A stretch of DNA of 64,000 nucleotides from Sulfurovum sp. UBA4779 (GTDB taxonomy: Bacteria; Campylobacterota; Campylobacteria; Campylobacterales; Sulfurovaceae): contig DHHF01000003.1 of the NCBI GenBank assembly GCA_002403155.1, positions 3,746 through 67,745 on the forward strand, in the 5' to 3' direction. The translations under genes and the position numbers were made by a program. Shown piece after piece: positions 6,951-15,618 of the stretch; the stretch's first letter is position 1, and each line of letters opens with the position of its first letter. Under the pieces are notes generated by a model. That model saw only the letters and a program-made list of their open reading frames with translations, was not told where the DNA came from and did no database searches.

Positions 6951-7322
6951 TTAATCTTCAAAGATAATGATATCGTAACTGCTTTTGGTTACCAATGCTT
7001 TGCTTGAAGGAACCGAGCCGTGGCGATTGACGCTATTGAGTTCATTTCGAAGCTGGTCGATCTCTTCTTGCATCTGATCAATCTGCTCTTTCAGCTGCAG
7101 CACGATATCCACACCTGCCAAATTTACACCCATTTGCCGTGTCAATCGCAAAATGAGTTTCATACGGTCGATATCTCTTTGAGAATACAGACGCATCCTT
7201 CCCCCCGTCCGTGACGGCTCTACAAGTCCTTCTCTCTCATACTGTCTGAGTGTCTGGGGATGAATATCCAACATATGGGCGACTACCGAGATAAGATAAA
7301 CCGGTTCATCATAGCTATGCAT
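6951..7322 (-). CDS. hspR: Heat-shock repressor HspR (MerR family)
   Basis: The 123-aa protein opens with a MerR-type winged helix: YLISVVAHMLDIHPQTLRQYEREGLVEPSRTGGRMRLYSQRDIDRM (residues about 8-55). A coiled coil follows (LQLKEQIDQMQEEIDQLRNELNSV). HspR represses chaperone operons and works with DnaK as co-repressor in actinobacteria and Helicobacter. It directly follows cbpA, 9 nt after that gene, as in the Helicobacter cbpA-hspR arrangement, so it probably controls its own operon. I did not find a clear HspR inverted-repeat operator upstream. Confidence 0.9.
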   Translation of the reverse strand: MHSYDEPVYLISVVAHMLDIHPQTLRQYEREGLVEPSRTGGRMRLYSQRDIDRMKLILRLTRQMGVNLAGVDIVLQLKEQIDQMQEEIDQLRNELNSVNRHGSVPSSKALVTKSSYDIIIFED

Positions 7323-7331
7323 GCAATCTCC

Positions 7332-8198
7332 TTATAGTTTGTTTTCAAGCATTGCTTTAAGTTCTTTATCCAGCGTATCGACATCCGGCAAAACTACATT
7401 TGCAACCAGATACAAATCTCCTACTATCGCAGTTTTTCTATCCGGAATGCCTTGCCCTTTCAGCCTAAATTTTTGTCCGTTTTTGGTATTTTGCGGCACC
7501 TTTAGCGATACCTCTTTTTGGGGAGTCATAATCTGTATCTTTCCGCCGAAAAGCGCTTCTTTTAACGGCACATCAAAAGTTTTATAAAGATCGCTTCCTT
7601 TTCTTTCGTATTCTTTGGACGGAGCAACCTCCACGCTTAGCAAAAGATCCCCGACTTGGCCTTGGTATTGTTTGCCTTTGCCGCGCACCCGCATCGTTTC
7701 GCCGCTTTTGATGCCTGCAGGAATTTTAATATCAAAGCTTTGCCCTCCTGCTGAAACATTATGCTTTCCGCCCAACACTGAAACCATAAACGGTATCGTA
7801 ATGCGTGCTTGCAAGTCCAAATCCGGCATACCGCCAAAGCCCCCAAAGCCCCCAAAGCTCCCAAAACCGCCTTGCGCTCCGCCAAAACCGCCTCTTGCTC
7901 CTCCAAACATACTTCTTAAGATTTCATCAAGATCTATATCTGCGCTCTGCCCGCGCGCAAAATCATGGAAGCTTTGACCGCCGAACATCTGATCGCCATA
8001 ACGGTCATATTGCTGTTTTTTCTCCGGATCGCTCAACACTTCATAAGCTGCATTAATCTCTTTAAATTTTTCTTGGGCACTCTCTTCTTTATTGATGTCG
8101 GGATGATATTTTCTTGCCAATTTTCTATATGCTTTTTTGATCTCATCCGCACTTGCATTTTCGCTTACACCCAATGTCTCATATAAACTTTTTGCCAT
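7332..8198 (-). CDS. cbpA: DnaJ-family co-chaperone CbpA
   Basis: The 288-aa protein has an N-terminal J domain with HPD (YHPDINKEES), a G/F-rich linker (FGGARGGFGGAQGGFGSFGGFGGFGG) and two C-terminal substrate-binding domains (ARITIPFMVSVLGGKHNV..., DVPLKEALFGGKIQIMTP...). The CxxCxGxG zinc-finger repeats of true DnaJ are absent, so this is the CbpA type. It stimulates the DnaK ATPase and carries unfolded clients. It leads an operon with hspR and has a good sigma-70 promoter 40-70 bp upstream. Confidence 0.92.
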   Translation of the reverse strand: MAKSLYETLGVSENASADEIKKAYRKLARKYHPDINKEESAQEKFKEINAAYEVLSDPEKKQQYDRYGDQMFGGQSFHDFARGQSADIDLDEILRSMFGGARGGFGGAQGGFGSFGGFGGFGGMPDLDLQARITIPFMVSVLGGKHNVSAGGQSFDIKIPAGIKSGETMRVRGKGKQYQGQVGDLLLSVEVAPSKEYERKGSDLYKTFDVPLKEALFGGKIQIMTPQKEVSLKVPQNTKNGQKFRLKGQGIPDRKTAIVGDLYLVANVVLPDVDTLDKELKAMLENKL

Positions 8199-8238
8199 CT
8201 CTTTTCCTATAGCATTTTATTGTATTTTTTTATAAACG

Positions 8239-8268
8239 ATTATATCAGAATGCTTTAGTCAAAGTCAA
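8239..8268 (-). promoter_or_regulatory. Promoter of the cbpA-hspR operon
   Basis: On the minus strand TTGACT (8268-8263), an 18-bp spacer and TATAAT (8244-8239) precede cbpA by about 40 bp. The -35 hexamer is directly repeated (TTGACTTTGACT), a possible binding feature. Regulation by HspR is expected from the neighbour but no consensus operator is seen. Confidence 0.55.
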
Positions 8269-8285
8269 TCAACCTTATCATAAAA

Positions 8286-8681
8286 TTATTTTGCATACGG
8301 CACAAATTGATACCCTTCCTGTCTCAGTTTCACCATACCGCCCATCAGATTGATCACGTTATAGCCCATCTGCTCGGATAAAAATTTGGAAACCTCAGTC
8401 GTTCTGCTTCCCGTTCGGCATATGAGTGCAAACTGCTCATCTTTCTTTACTATTTTATCTAATTGTTCTAAGAAACCCGGAACGTCAAACCGGCCTTGTT
8501 CATCAAAAAACATAAGCGTATAGGCACCTTTGACTATCCCTGTTTCTTTCCATTCCGAAGGAGTTCTTATATCAATGATCTTGATATTTTTTTCCGTAAA
8601 ATCCGGTGTAACCCAAATATTTTGCAACTCCGCCATCAGCATAGTGATACTTATCAATAAACCCAAACCTATTTTTCGCAT
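8286..8681 (-). CDS. Exported rhodanese-like sulfurtransferase
   Basis: The product of about 131 aa has a signal peptide (MRKIGLGLLISITMLMA) and one rhodanese domain: IKIIDIRTPSEWKETGIVKGAYTLMF, then the active-site loop ICRTGSRTTEVS with the catalytic Cys, then GYNVINLMGGMVKL. Such single-domain periplasmic rhodaneses handle sulfane sulfur; in sulfur-oxidising Campylobacterota several are usual. The longer frame to 8714 lacks a signal; the ATG at 8681 has a GGGG ribosome site. It is downstream of purH but separated by a long hairpin, so probably independent. Confidence 0.85.
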   Translation of the reverse strand: MRKIGLGLLISITMLMAELQNIWVTPDFTEKNIKIIDIRTPSEWKETGIVKGAYTLMFFDEQGRFDVPGFLEQLDKIVKKDEQFALICRTGSRTTEVSKFLSEQMGYNVINLMGGMVKLRQEGYQFVPYAK

Positions 8682-8794
8682 ACACACCCCTTGTTTTTTG
8701 GCATTGTAGCACAAGAATATAAATCAAAGAAAACATACAAAATAAAAGAAAAAAGAAGGAAGAAAAAACCGCAGGATTCAGAGAGGAGAGCATA

Positions 8795-8829
8795 GTATCA
8801 AATCACACTTGCCTGGCGTGATTTGATAC
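8795..8829 (-). terminator. Perfect 12-bp inverted repeat after purH
   Basis: GTATCAAATCAC and GTGATTTGATAC pair perfectly around an 11-nt loop, ending 7 nt beyond the purH stop. No T run follows on the minus strand. It may end the purL-purH transcript or be a protein-binding palindrome. The rest of 8682-8794 is purine-rich (AGAAAAAAGAAGGAAGAAAA) and holds no gene. Confidence 0.45.
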
Positions 8830-8836
8830 GCATCCA

Positions 8837-10375
8837 TTAATGCAAAAAGTGTCTTACCCCTGTAAAATACAAGGCAATGCCGTGCTCATTGGCTGCCTGG
8901 ATCACCTCATCATCACGGATACTTCCTCCCGGCTCAATGATCGCTTTGACGCCTGCTGCAGCAGCGGCATCGATGCTGTCGCGGAAGGGAAAGAAAGCTT
9001 CGGAGGCCATCGCCGCACCGCTGACATCAAGATCCATCTCTTTGGCTTTTTTAAGCGCACACTGGGCTGCATCCACACGGCTAGTCATACCCATACCCAC
9101 TGCAACCATTGCCGAATTTTTCACATACACCACGCAATTTGATTTGGTCAATCCCGCTACTTTCCATGCGATTTCCATATCTTTCATCTCTTGAGGGGTT
9201 GCCTTATATTTTCCTTTTTGCTCTGATTTGTGCACTTCATTGTCGCAAATACAGTCGCTGTTTTGGAAAACAAAACCGCCGTCGATATGTTTAAAGTCGG
9301 CAGGATCATGAGCCAGCACAAGCTTTTTTTGCCCTTGGACAAAGAGTTTGATGCGTTTTTTACCTTCAAACACCGCTATGGCTTCTTGTTCAAAATCTGC
9401 CGCAATGATCACTTCAAGAAAAATCTCGTTCATTTTTTCTGCCAACGCTTTTGTTACAATGCCGTTGACTGCCACAACACCGCCGAACGCAGAAACAGGG
9501 TCGCATTTGAGCGCTTCAGTGTAGGCATCGACCAAATTTTCTTTGATTGCAAATCCGCAAGGATTGCCATGCTTGACGATACAAACGGCATTTTCATCCC
9601 CAAAACTGGCAGCTATCTTCAGCGCTCCGTTGACATCGGTAAGGTTGTTGAAACTTGCTTCCCCTTTAATCTGCTTGAAATTTTGGGTAAAGAATCCGCC
9701 AAACTCATAGAGCGCGCCTTTTTGATGCGGATTTTCCCCGTATCGCGTATCGAAGACTTTTTTGCCGGTGATAAATTGATACGCACCGAAACCTTCATTG
9801 AAACGGCCATTCATATAGTTGGCTATCATTGCATCATATGCGGCCGTATGTTCAAAAGCCTTGATCATCAGACCTCTTCTAAACTCCAATGTATCTTCTT
9901 TTTTTTCTATCGCTGCAAGCACACGGCCATAATCGTTGACATCTGTAACAATCAGCACATCATTGAAATTTTTTGCAGCAGAACGCACCATTGTCGGGCC
10001 GCCGATATCAATATTTTCGATAATTTCTTCAAAATCGTCTGTTCTGGCAATCGTTGCCGCAAACGGATAAAGATTGACGCAGACAAGATCGATCCCCTCT
10101 ACGCCAAGCTCTTTGGCTTGTGCGGCATGCGCTTTGTCTTCTCTTTTATACAAAATGCCGCCGTGAACATAGGGATTGAGCGTTTTGACGCGTCCTTCGA
10201 AACATTCCGGGAATTTCGTTACTTCGTCAATTTCAGTCACTTTAATGCCCTCATTGGATAATGTCTTATACGTTCCGCCGGTTGAAACAATTTCCCATCC
10301 CAGCTGCTCCAATCCTTTTGCAAACGCTACAATCCCGCTTTTATCGCTTACACTCAACAACGCCCTCATTCTCAT
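8837..10375 (-). CDS. purH: Bifunctional AICAR transformylase / IMP cyclohydrolase
   Basis: PurH carries out the last two steps of IMP synthesis: formylation of AICAR and ring closure. The 512-aa length is typical. The N-terminal MGS-like cyclohydrolase domain is seen in ALLSVSDKSGIVAFAKGLEQLGWEIVSTGGTYKTL, and the transformylase domain in RYGENPHQKGALYE, KHGNPCGFA and SAFGGVVAVN, which include the catalytic Lys-His region. It lies 65 nt downstream of purL on the same strand. ATG 10375 has AAGGAAG upstream; ATG 10369 is also possible. Confidence 0.97.
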   Translation of the reverse strand: MRMRALLSVSDKSGIVAFAKGLEQLGWEIVSTGGTYKTLSNEGIKVTEIDEVTKFPECFEGRVKTLNPYVHGGILYKREDKAHAAQAKELGVEGIDLVCVNLYPFAATIARTDDFEEIIENIDIGGPTMVRSAAKNFNDVLIVTDVNDYGRVLAAIEKKEDTLEFRRGLMIKAFEHTAAYDAMIANYMNGRFNEGFGAYQFITGKKVFDTRYGENPHQKGALYEFGGFFTQNFKQIKGEASFNNLTDVNGALKIAASFGDENAVCIVKHGNPCGFAIKENLVDAYTEALKCDPVSAFGGVVAVNGIVTKALAEKMNEIFLEVIIAADFEQEAIAVFEGKKRIKLFVQGQKKLVLAHDPADFKHIDGGFVFQNSDCICDNEVHKSEQKGKYKATPQEMKDMEIAWKVAGLTKSNCVVYVKNSAMVAVGMGMTSRVDAAQCALKKAKEMDLDVSGAAMASEAFFPFRDSIDAAAAAGVKAIIEPGGSIRDDEVIQAANEHGIALYFTGVRHFLH

Positions 10376-10440
10376 CTCTTCCTTTTTTATCTATTCAGTT
10401 GGTTTGCTATGTATCTTGATTGATTTAAAAAAATTAATTG

Positions 10441-12660
10441 TTACAAATCCTGCTCAATCGTCTTGGCAAAAGTAGTAAAGTAGATCTCTTTTACTTTTTC
10501 AAGAGGCAATCCCGTTTCGTTGATCATCACCTTGCCGCCGCCTACGGTTCCGATTCTTTCCGTTTTGACTCCCAAATCTGTTGCCATTTTTTCAAATGCT
10601 TCAATATTTTCTTTGCTCACTTCTGCCAGTGCTCTGGTTTGTGTTTCATCAAATATATGGCGGCTTTCTTTGACGTTGACGGCTGCAACGATACCTTTGT
10701 TTGATACCGCAGCCATTTTGGAAAGCGCTATAGCGATACCGCCCAGATTGACATCTTTTGCCGCTTTCAGCAAGCCTTTTTTGTTGGCTTCGATCACCAG
10801 CTCCCACAATCTAAGCTCAGCATCATAATCAAATGATGCCAAAGTACCGACCGTATCGCCAAACAGCTCTTTGATATAAAGAGAACCGCCAAACTCCCCT
10901 TTTGTTTCACCCAAAAGCACCACGATATTGCCGTCCTCCTGGAAAGCGCTCGGCAACACCCGCTCTTGGCTTTCGTTGAGCCCCACCATAGCAATAGCCG
11001 GTGTAGGAAAGACGCTTACGCCGTTGGTTTCATTATACAAAGATACGTTTCCGCTCACCACAGGGGTATTAAGTTTTAGACAAGCCTCTTTGATCCCTTC
11101 GCAAGATTGTGCAAACTGCCACATTACTTCAGGATTTTCTGGATTGCCGAAATTCAGACAATCAGTGATAGACAACGGCCTGGCACCGCTCATTGCAACA
11201 TTGCGCCCGCTTTCTGCTACAGCCAATGCCGCACCTTTTTTGGGGTCGATATAGCAGTAGCGCGGATTGCAGTCAGAGCTCATCGCCAATGCTTTGCCGT
11301 TTTCTTTGATGCGGATACAGCTTGCATCAAGGCTTCCCGGGCCTTTTTCGGTGTTGGTTTGCACCATAGAATCGTATTGATTATAGATCCATGCCTTGTC
11401 TACCACTTCCAACGACATCAAAAGTTTTTCATATGCTTCCTGATCTGCCACTGCCGGATAGTCGTTGAGCGATTTTGCATTCACCTTGTCCAGATATGCG
11501 GGCCTTGCCGTCGGACGGTCAAGCATCGGCGCTTCTTCGCTGACCGGTGCGATAGGCATATCTGCACATTTTTCGCCATGCCAAAAGAGTTCCATGCGTC
11601 CCGTATCGGTCACTTCCCCGATAATGGCCGCATCCAGTCCCCATTTTTCGAAAATATCGATAATGGCCTGTTCGCTTCCTTGTTTGGCACAAATGAGCAT
11701 ACGCTCTTGGGATTCGGAGAGCATAAAATCATACGGGCTCATCCCCTCTTCTCTTGCCGGCACCTTATCCAAATGCATCTGAAGCCCCGCACCCGTTTTG
11801 CCTGCCATTTCAAAGGATGAAGAGGTGAGTCCTGCAGCTCCCATGTCTTGAATTCCGACAACATGATCGGTTTTAAAAAGTTCCAAACATGCTTCGAGCA
11901 AAAGTTTTTCTGTAAAAGGATCCCCTACCTGCACAGTCGGACGAAGCGATTTGGACTCTTCGGTAAAACTGTCCGAACTCATCACCGCACCGCCAAGCCC
12001 GTCACGCCCGGTTTTGGATCCTACATAAATGACCGGATTGCCGATCCCTGATGCGACGCCAAGAAAAATCTCATCCGCCTTGACAAGCCCCAATGCAAAA
12101 GCATTGACAAGGATATTCCCATTATAGCTCTCATCAAAACTTACCTCTCCGCCGATGGTAGGCACACCCATGCAGTTTCCGTAGCTTCCTATGCCTTCTA
12201 CTACGCCGCGCACCAGATGTCTTTGGTATTTGCTTGTCTCGCTGCTGCCCTTAACCTGTCCGAAACGAAGTGCATTAAGATTGGCAACCGGCCTGGCACC
12301 CATGGTAAAGATATCCCTCAAAATGCCCCCTACTCCCGTTGCAGCACCCTGAAACGGCTCAATGAAAGAAGGATGGTTGTGGCTTTCCATCTTAAACACG
12401 GCTGCCATGCCTTCACCGATATCGATAACCCCTGCATTTTCGCCCGGCCCCTGAATCACCCACGGCGCTTTTGTAGGAAAGCCATTGAGATATTTTTTGC
12501 TTGATTTGTAGGAGCAGTGTTCTGACCACATGGCTGAAAAAATACCTATTTCTACGATATTGGGATGACGTCCATCCAAAATACGAACGATTTCCTGATA
12601 CTCTTCTTTGCTAAGTTTGTGATTTTTTAAAACTTCATCTAGATTTTCGATCTGTGACAT
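10441..12660 (-). CDS. purL: Phosphoribosylformylglycinamidine synthase subunit PurL
   Basis: The 739-aa protein is the small, PurL-type FGAM synthase that works with separate PurS and PurQ subunits. Typical motifs are MWSEHCSYKSSKKYL near residue 45, GGILRDIFTMGARPVANLN, VQVGDPFTEKLLLEA and the second ATP-binding half GNVSLYNET...PTPAIAMVG. It converts FGAR, ATP and glutamine-derived ammonia to FGAM. GAGGAGG precedes the start region, and the divergent dUTPase gene shares the intergenic promoter region 12661-12765. purH follows. Confidence 0.97.
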   Translation of the reverse strand: MSQIENLDEVLKNHKLSKEEYQEIVRILDGRHPNIVEIGIFSAMWSEHCSYKSSKKYLNGFPTKAPWVIQGPGENAGVIDIGEGMAAVFKMESHNHPSFIEPFQGAATGVGGILRDIFTMGARPVANLNALRFGQVKGSSETSKYQRHLVRGVVEGIGSYGNCMGVPTIGGEVSFDESYNGNILVNAFALGLVKADEIFLGVASGIGNPVIYVGSKTGRDGLGGAVMSSDSFTEESKSLRPTVQVGDPFTEKLLLEACLELFKTDHVVGIQDMGAAGLTSSSFEMAGKTGAGLQMHLDKVPAREEGMSPYDFMLSESQERMLICAKQGSEQAIIDIFEKWGLDAAIIGEVTDTGRMELFWHGEKCADMPIAPVSEEAPMLDRPTARPAYLDKVNAKSLNDYPAVADQEAYEKLLMSLEVVDKAWIYNQYDSMVQTNTEKGPGSLDASCIRIKENGKALAMSSDCNPRYCYIDPKKGAALAVAESGRNVAMSGARPLSITDCLNFGNPENPEVMWQFAQSCEGIKEACLKLNTPVVSGNVSLYNETNGVSVFPTPAIAMVGLNESQERVLPSAFQEDGNIVVLLGETKGEFGGSLYIKELFGDTVGTLASFDYDAELRLWELVIEANKKGLLKAAKDVNLGGIAIALSKMAAVSNKGIVAAVNVKESRHIFDETQTRALAEVSKENIEAFEKMATDLGVKTERIGTVGGGKVMINETGLPLEKVKEIYFTTFAKTIEQDL

Positions 12661-12765
12661 AATACGGTGTCCTTTGAGGAGGTAAATAAGGCTATTATTA
12701 TAATGAAAAAGTACTAAATAAGTGATAAATAGGTAGAATTATCCATCATACAAAAAGGGATACAG

Positions 12766-13446
12766 ATGAACAGAATCGTACAAATGCTCCAACTCCAACA
12801 GCAGCTCAATGATGCCACAAACGGCGAAGGATGGGAAAAGGGTATCACCAAAAACGGCAAATTGATCGACTGGAAACGCTGTGCATATCTTGAATGTGCT
12901 GAACTGATTGAAAGCTATCCCTGGAAACACTGGAAAAATATTGATGCAAAACCTGACTATGAAAATATCAAAATTGAAACAGTGGATATCTGGCATTTTG
13001 TCATGTCTGAGGCGCTGCGCGAGTATAAAATCAACCATGGGGGTACCATTGATGGATTGGCGCGTGCGATCCATGCACTGCCAAATTTCAGTACGTTTGA
13101 GGGACCGTTGTACACATCGGATAAAAACTGCTACGAACAAATCGAAGTGGTTGAAAAATTCCTTAAAACACTTTTCTGCGGATCCTCTCTTCATGAATCC
13201 ATAGAAGCATTCATTGACATAGCCATCCAGTCAGGACTCAATCTGGATACACTGTACAAACTCTATATCGGTAAAAATATTTTAAACCAGTTCCGGCAAG
13301 ACCACGGATACAAAGAGGGAAGTTATCAAAAACTTTGGAACGGGATAGAAGACAATATCGTCATGCAGCAGCTCTTGGATACACAGGAGGGAATCACTGC
13401 AAACGAACTTTACAGTGCACTTGAAGCTGCTTACCCGACAAAGTAG
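12766..13446 (+). CDS. dut: Dimeric (all-alpha) dUTP diphosphatase
   Basis: The 226-aa protein matches the dimeric dUTPase family found in Campylobacter and kinetoplastids: LQQQLNDATNGEGWEKG, then the metal-binding ECAELIES...W helix and IETVDIWHFVMSEAL, and later NILNQFRQDHGYKEGSYQKLWNG. It hydrolyses dUTP (and dUDP) to dUMP, keeping uracil out of DNA and feeding thymidylate synthesis. It is transcribed divergently from purL. The convergent lipoprotein gene starts 19 nt beyond its stop with no obvious terminator. Confidence 0.9.
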   Translation: MNRIVQMLQLQQQLNDATNGEGWEKGITKNGKLIDWKRCAYLECAELIESYPWKHWKNIDAKPDYENIKIETVDIWHFVMSEALREYKINHGGTIDGLARAIHALPNFSTFEGPLYTSDKNCYEQIEVVEKFLKTLFCGSSLHESIEAFIDIAIQSGLNLDTLYKLYIGKNILNQFRQDHGYKEGSYQKLWNGIEDNIVMQQLLDTQEGITANELYSALEAAYPTK

Positions 13447-13465
13447 CGCTTCAAGCTGAGAGGAA

Positions 13466-14113
13466 CTATTCTACGGTTCTGGTTAAATCTTTTTGCACAA
13501 CTTGGTTGCCCATCACGCTGACTTCTGTTGCAATGCGTATATTTTTGGGTGTATCATAACCGCACTCTTGGCCGCATTGTACCGTCCCTACCAGATAATA
13601 CCTGCCGCTTGGAACACCATAGAAGCTGAAGTTGCCCTGCGCATCCGAAGCCGTAAACTTCAAATAGTTAAAAAGTCTGGGATCTGACTCGTCCATTTTA
13701 TATCCGCCAAGATAGCTTTGCTGGTACCATTGTCTTGAATAGCTTGTTAACGGATTAAGATACAATCTTGTCGACCCTCCCAAAATTTTTCTATTATAAT
13801 CATCTGTCAAATAGATGGTTCCCCTCACCGTGCCTTTTCCAATTTTGGGCAAACGCGCATATTCGGAAATCGGAAAAGCAATACGCTTTACTTTCTGCGC
13901 TCCCGTTTCATCGGTAATGACCATCTCCTCTTCTGTCATGGTTTGGGTTTCTTCTTCCAAATCAGAAATATCTACATTTTCTTCTTGGGCCCTTGAATGA
14001 TCTCCCCATTTTGCATATCTTCCGTCTTCTAGAGTAAGCTCTCTCTCGACACATCCGTTAAAAAGCAAGATCATTGCTGTTAACAAAAAAAATAAAAATG
14101 ATTTTCTAGCCAT
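13466..14113 (-). CDS. Lipoprotein with carboxypeptidase-regulatory-like fold
   Basis: The ATG within CAAATGGCTAG starts a lipoprotein signal (MARKSFLFFLLTAMILLFNGC, lipobox LFNGC). The mature 190 aa include an acidic, Thr-rich stretch (EEETQTMTEEEMVITDETG) and a beta-rich domain: GTVRGTIYLTDDYN...ARLYLNP-like, then ASDAQGNFSFYGVPSGRYYLVGTV, the usual pattern of transthyretin-like carboxypeptidase regulatory domains. A frame extension to 14161 lacks a ribosome site. Its role at the cell envelope is unknown. The gap 14114-14253 is AT-rich with one palindrome (CAAGGTACCTTG). Confidence 0.7.
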   Translation of the reverse strand: MARKSFLFFLLTAMILLFNGCVERELTLEDGRYAKWGDHSRAQEENVDISDLEEETQTMTEEEMVITDETGAQKVKRIAFPISEYARLPKIGKGTVRGTIYLTDDYNRKILGGSTRLYLNPLTSYSRQWYQQSYLGGYKMDESDPRLFNYLKFTASDAQGNFSFYGVPSGRYYLVGTVQCGQECGYDTPKNIRIATEVSVMGNQVVQKDLTRTVE

Positions 14114-14253
14114 TTGTTTGCTCCCTTTTATTTTATAATCCAAATTATACTGTTTTAACATTAGGAGTATCTGCAGCCTTTAGCAAGGTACCTTGTTATT
14201 TTTTATAATTTTTAAAAAAATTTTTTTTAAGTATTCCTGATACCTGTTTGCTT

Positions 14254-14273
14254 AAAAAACAATACTGTTTTTT
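14254..14273 (-). terminator. Intrinsic terminator of the rpmH-mnmE operon
   Basis: AAAAAACA / TGTTTTTT form an 8-bp stem around a 4-nt loop directly after the mnmE stop. On the minus strand the stem is followed by its own T run, as in an intrinsic terminator. Confidence 0.5.
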
Positions 14274-14277
14274 TGCA

Positions 14278-15618
14278 TCATTTTCCCAAACAAAATTCAC
14301 CAAACATTTTGTCCAATATCTCTTCGCTCTCATAAGGTTTGGAAATGGAAGAAATGCTTTTAACCGCTTCTTGCAGATGATAAGAAAAGAATTCCAGTTC
14401 TCCGTTCAATAATGGCATTTTTGCCTCGATGATAGAAGTTTTTGCTTTGGTTACCGCATCGATCTGACGCGCCGTTACAAGCATCAGTTCTTCGCCTTGG
14501 CCGATGCTGTCAAAAAGTTTTTCCAACGTTTGTGTAAGATGCACAAATCCTTTTTTTGCGCTGACCTCTATGGGGCTGTATTTATCAAGTTTTGATCTAT
14601 CAAGCAAAGGTTTTAAATCCGTTTTATTGATCGCAACAATACACTCCTTCTCGTTTAAGCCGTCTATAAGCTCGAGAATTTTTGCATCTTCCTCATCAAA
14701 TACCCTGCTGCCGTCAAACAATGCAATAATCACGTCAGCTTCTTCTATGGAACCGAGCGAACGCTCTATGCCTATCTTTTCTATACTGTCCTGTGCCTCG
14801 CGAATACCCGCAGTATCAACCAATCTGATAATGTGAGAACCGATTCTTACCTGTTCTTCAATGGTATCTCTCGTTGTGCCGGCTATATCGCTGACAATAG
14901 CCCTCTCGTAGCTCAGCAACGCATTCAACAAAGAACTTTTTCCTACATTGGGTTTGCCGACAATGGCTACCTTGAACCCTTCCAAAAGCCCTTTGCGTCT
15001 GTGGCTGGCATCGACAATGCGTTCGATTTGAAGTATCAGGCTATCAAGCTGGACAAGAATATTTTCCATGATATCATCAGGTATCTCTTCTTCTGCATAA
15101 TCTATCATCACTTCAGAATAAGCCAGTGACCTTAAAAGAGCCTCTCTGGTTTGCTCTACAAATAGTTTTAGTTCGCCTTTGAGCTGCCTGGCCAATATTT
15201 TAGCAGCATCCACGCTCTTTGCCTCAATCAGTTTAGAAACCGCTTCAGCTTCCGTAAGATCCATCTTGCCGTTAAAAAAAGCACGCTTGGAAAATTCTCC
15301 GGGCTCTGCAAGATGTATACCGTAAGCTGTCAGAGTGTCGAGTATCTCTTGTGCGACAATCATCCCGCCGTGACATTGAAATTCAACGATATCTTCTCCC
15401 GTAAAACTGTGAGGGGCTGCAAAATAGATCATAATCGCGCGATCGATAAGGGTATCGTCTGAAGTATAAAGCGAAGTCAAATGTGCATATCGAGGAATGA
15501 TCTCTTGCTTGTGGGAGATTTTGCGGGCAATCTGCAATGCGTCCTCTCCGCTTATCCTAACGATAGCAATAGAAGAAACGCCATGGGCAGTAGCGATAGC
15601 GGCGATTGTTTTATGCAT
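14278..15618 (-). CDS. mnmE: tRNA uridine-5-carboxymethylaminomethyl modification GTPase MnmE
   Basis: MnmE with MnmG makes cmnm5U34 in tRNAs. The N-terminal folate-binding domain (TIAAIATAHGVSSIAIVRISG, HGG region), the GTPase domain with GKPNVGKSSLLNAL (G1), DIAGTTRDTIEE (G2) and DTAGIR (G3), NKTD (G4), and the C-terminal CLGK tail with the conserved Cys are all present. I place the start at the ATG of MHKTIAAIAT at 15618, which overlaps the jag stop by 8 nt; the frame continues to 15639. It is the last gene of rpmH-rnpA-yidC-jag-mnmE. Confidence 0.97.
   Translation of the reverse strand: MHKTIAAIATAHGVSSIAIVRISGEDALQIARKISHKQEIIPRYAHLTSLYTSDDTLIDRAIMIYFAAPHSFTGEDIVEFQCHGGMIVAQEILDTLTAYGIHLAEPGEFSKRAFFNGKMDLTEAEAVSKLIEAKSVDAAKILARQLKGELKLFVEQTREALLRSLAYSEVMIDYAEEEIPDDIMENILVQLDSLILQIERIVDASHRRKGLLEGFKVAIVGKPNVGKSSLLNALLSYERAIVSDIAGTTRDTIEEQVRIGSHIIRLVDTAGIREAQDSIEKIGIERSLGSIEEADVIIALFDGSRVFDEEDAKILELIDGLNEKECIVAINKTDLKPLLDRSKLDKYSPIEVSAKKGFVHLTQTLEKLFDSIGQGEELMLVTARQIDAVTKAKTSIIEAKMPLLNGELEFFSYHLQEAVKSISSISKPYESEEILDKMFGEFCLGK

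Noticed and set aside
7615..7977. Proline-rich plus-strand frame
   Set aside because: Antisense to the Gly/Phe-rich linker of cbpA, which explains the PPKPPKPP pattern.
8199..8285. HspR inverted-repeat operator before cbpA
   Set aside because: Only a directly repeated TTGACT is visible, not the expected CTTGAGT-N7-ACTCAAG type palindrome.
9230..10261. 343-codon plus-strand frame
   Set aside because: Lies antisense to purH, which has full-length homology; the frame is rich in Cys, Phe and His without domain features.
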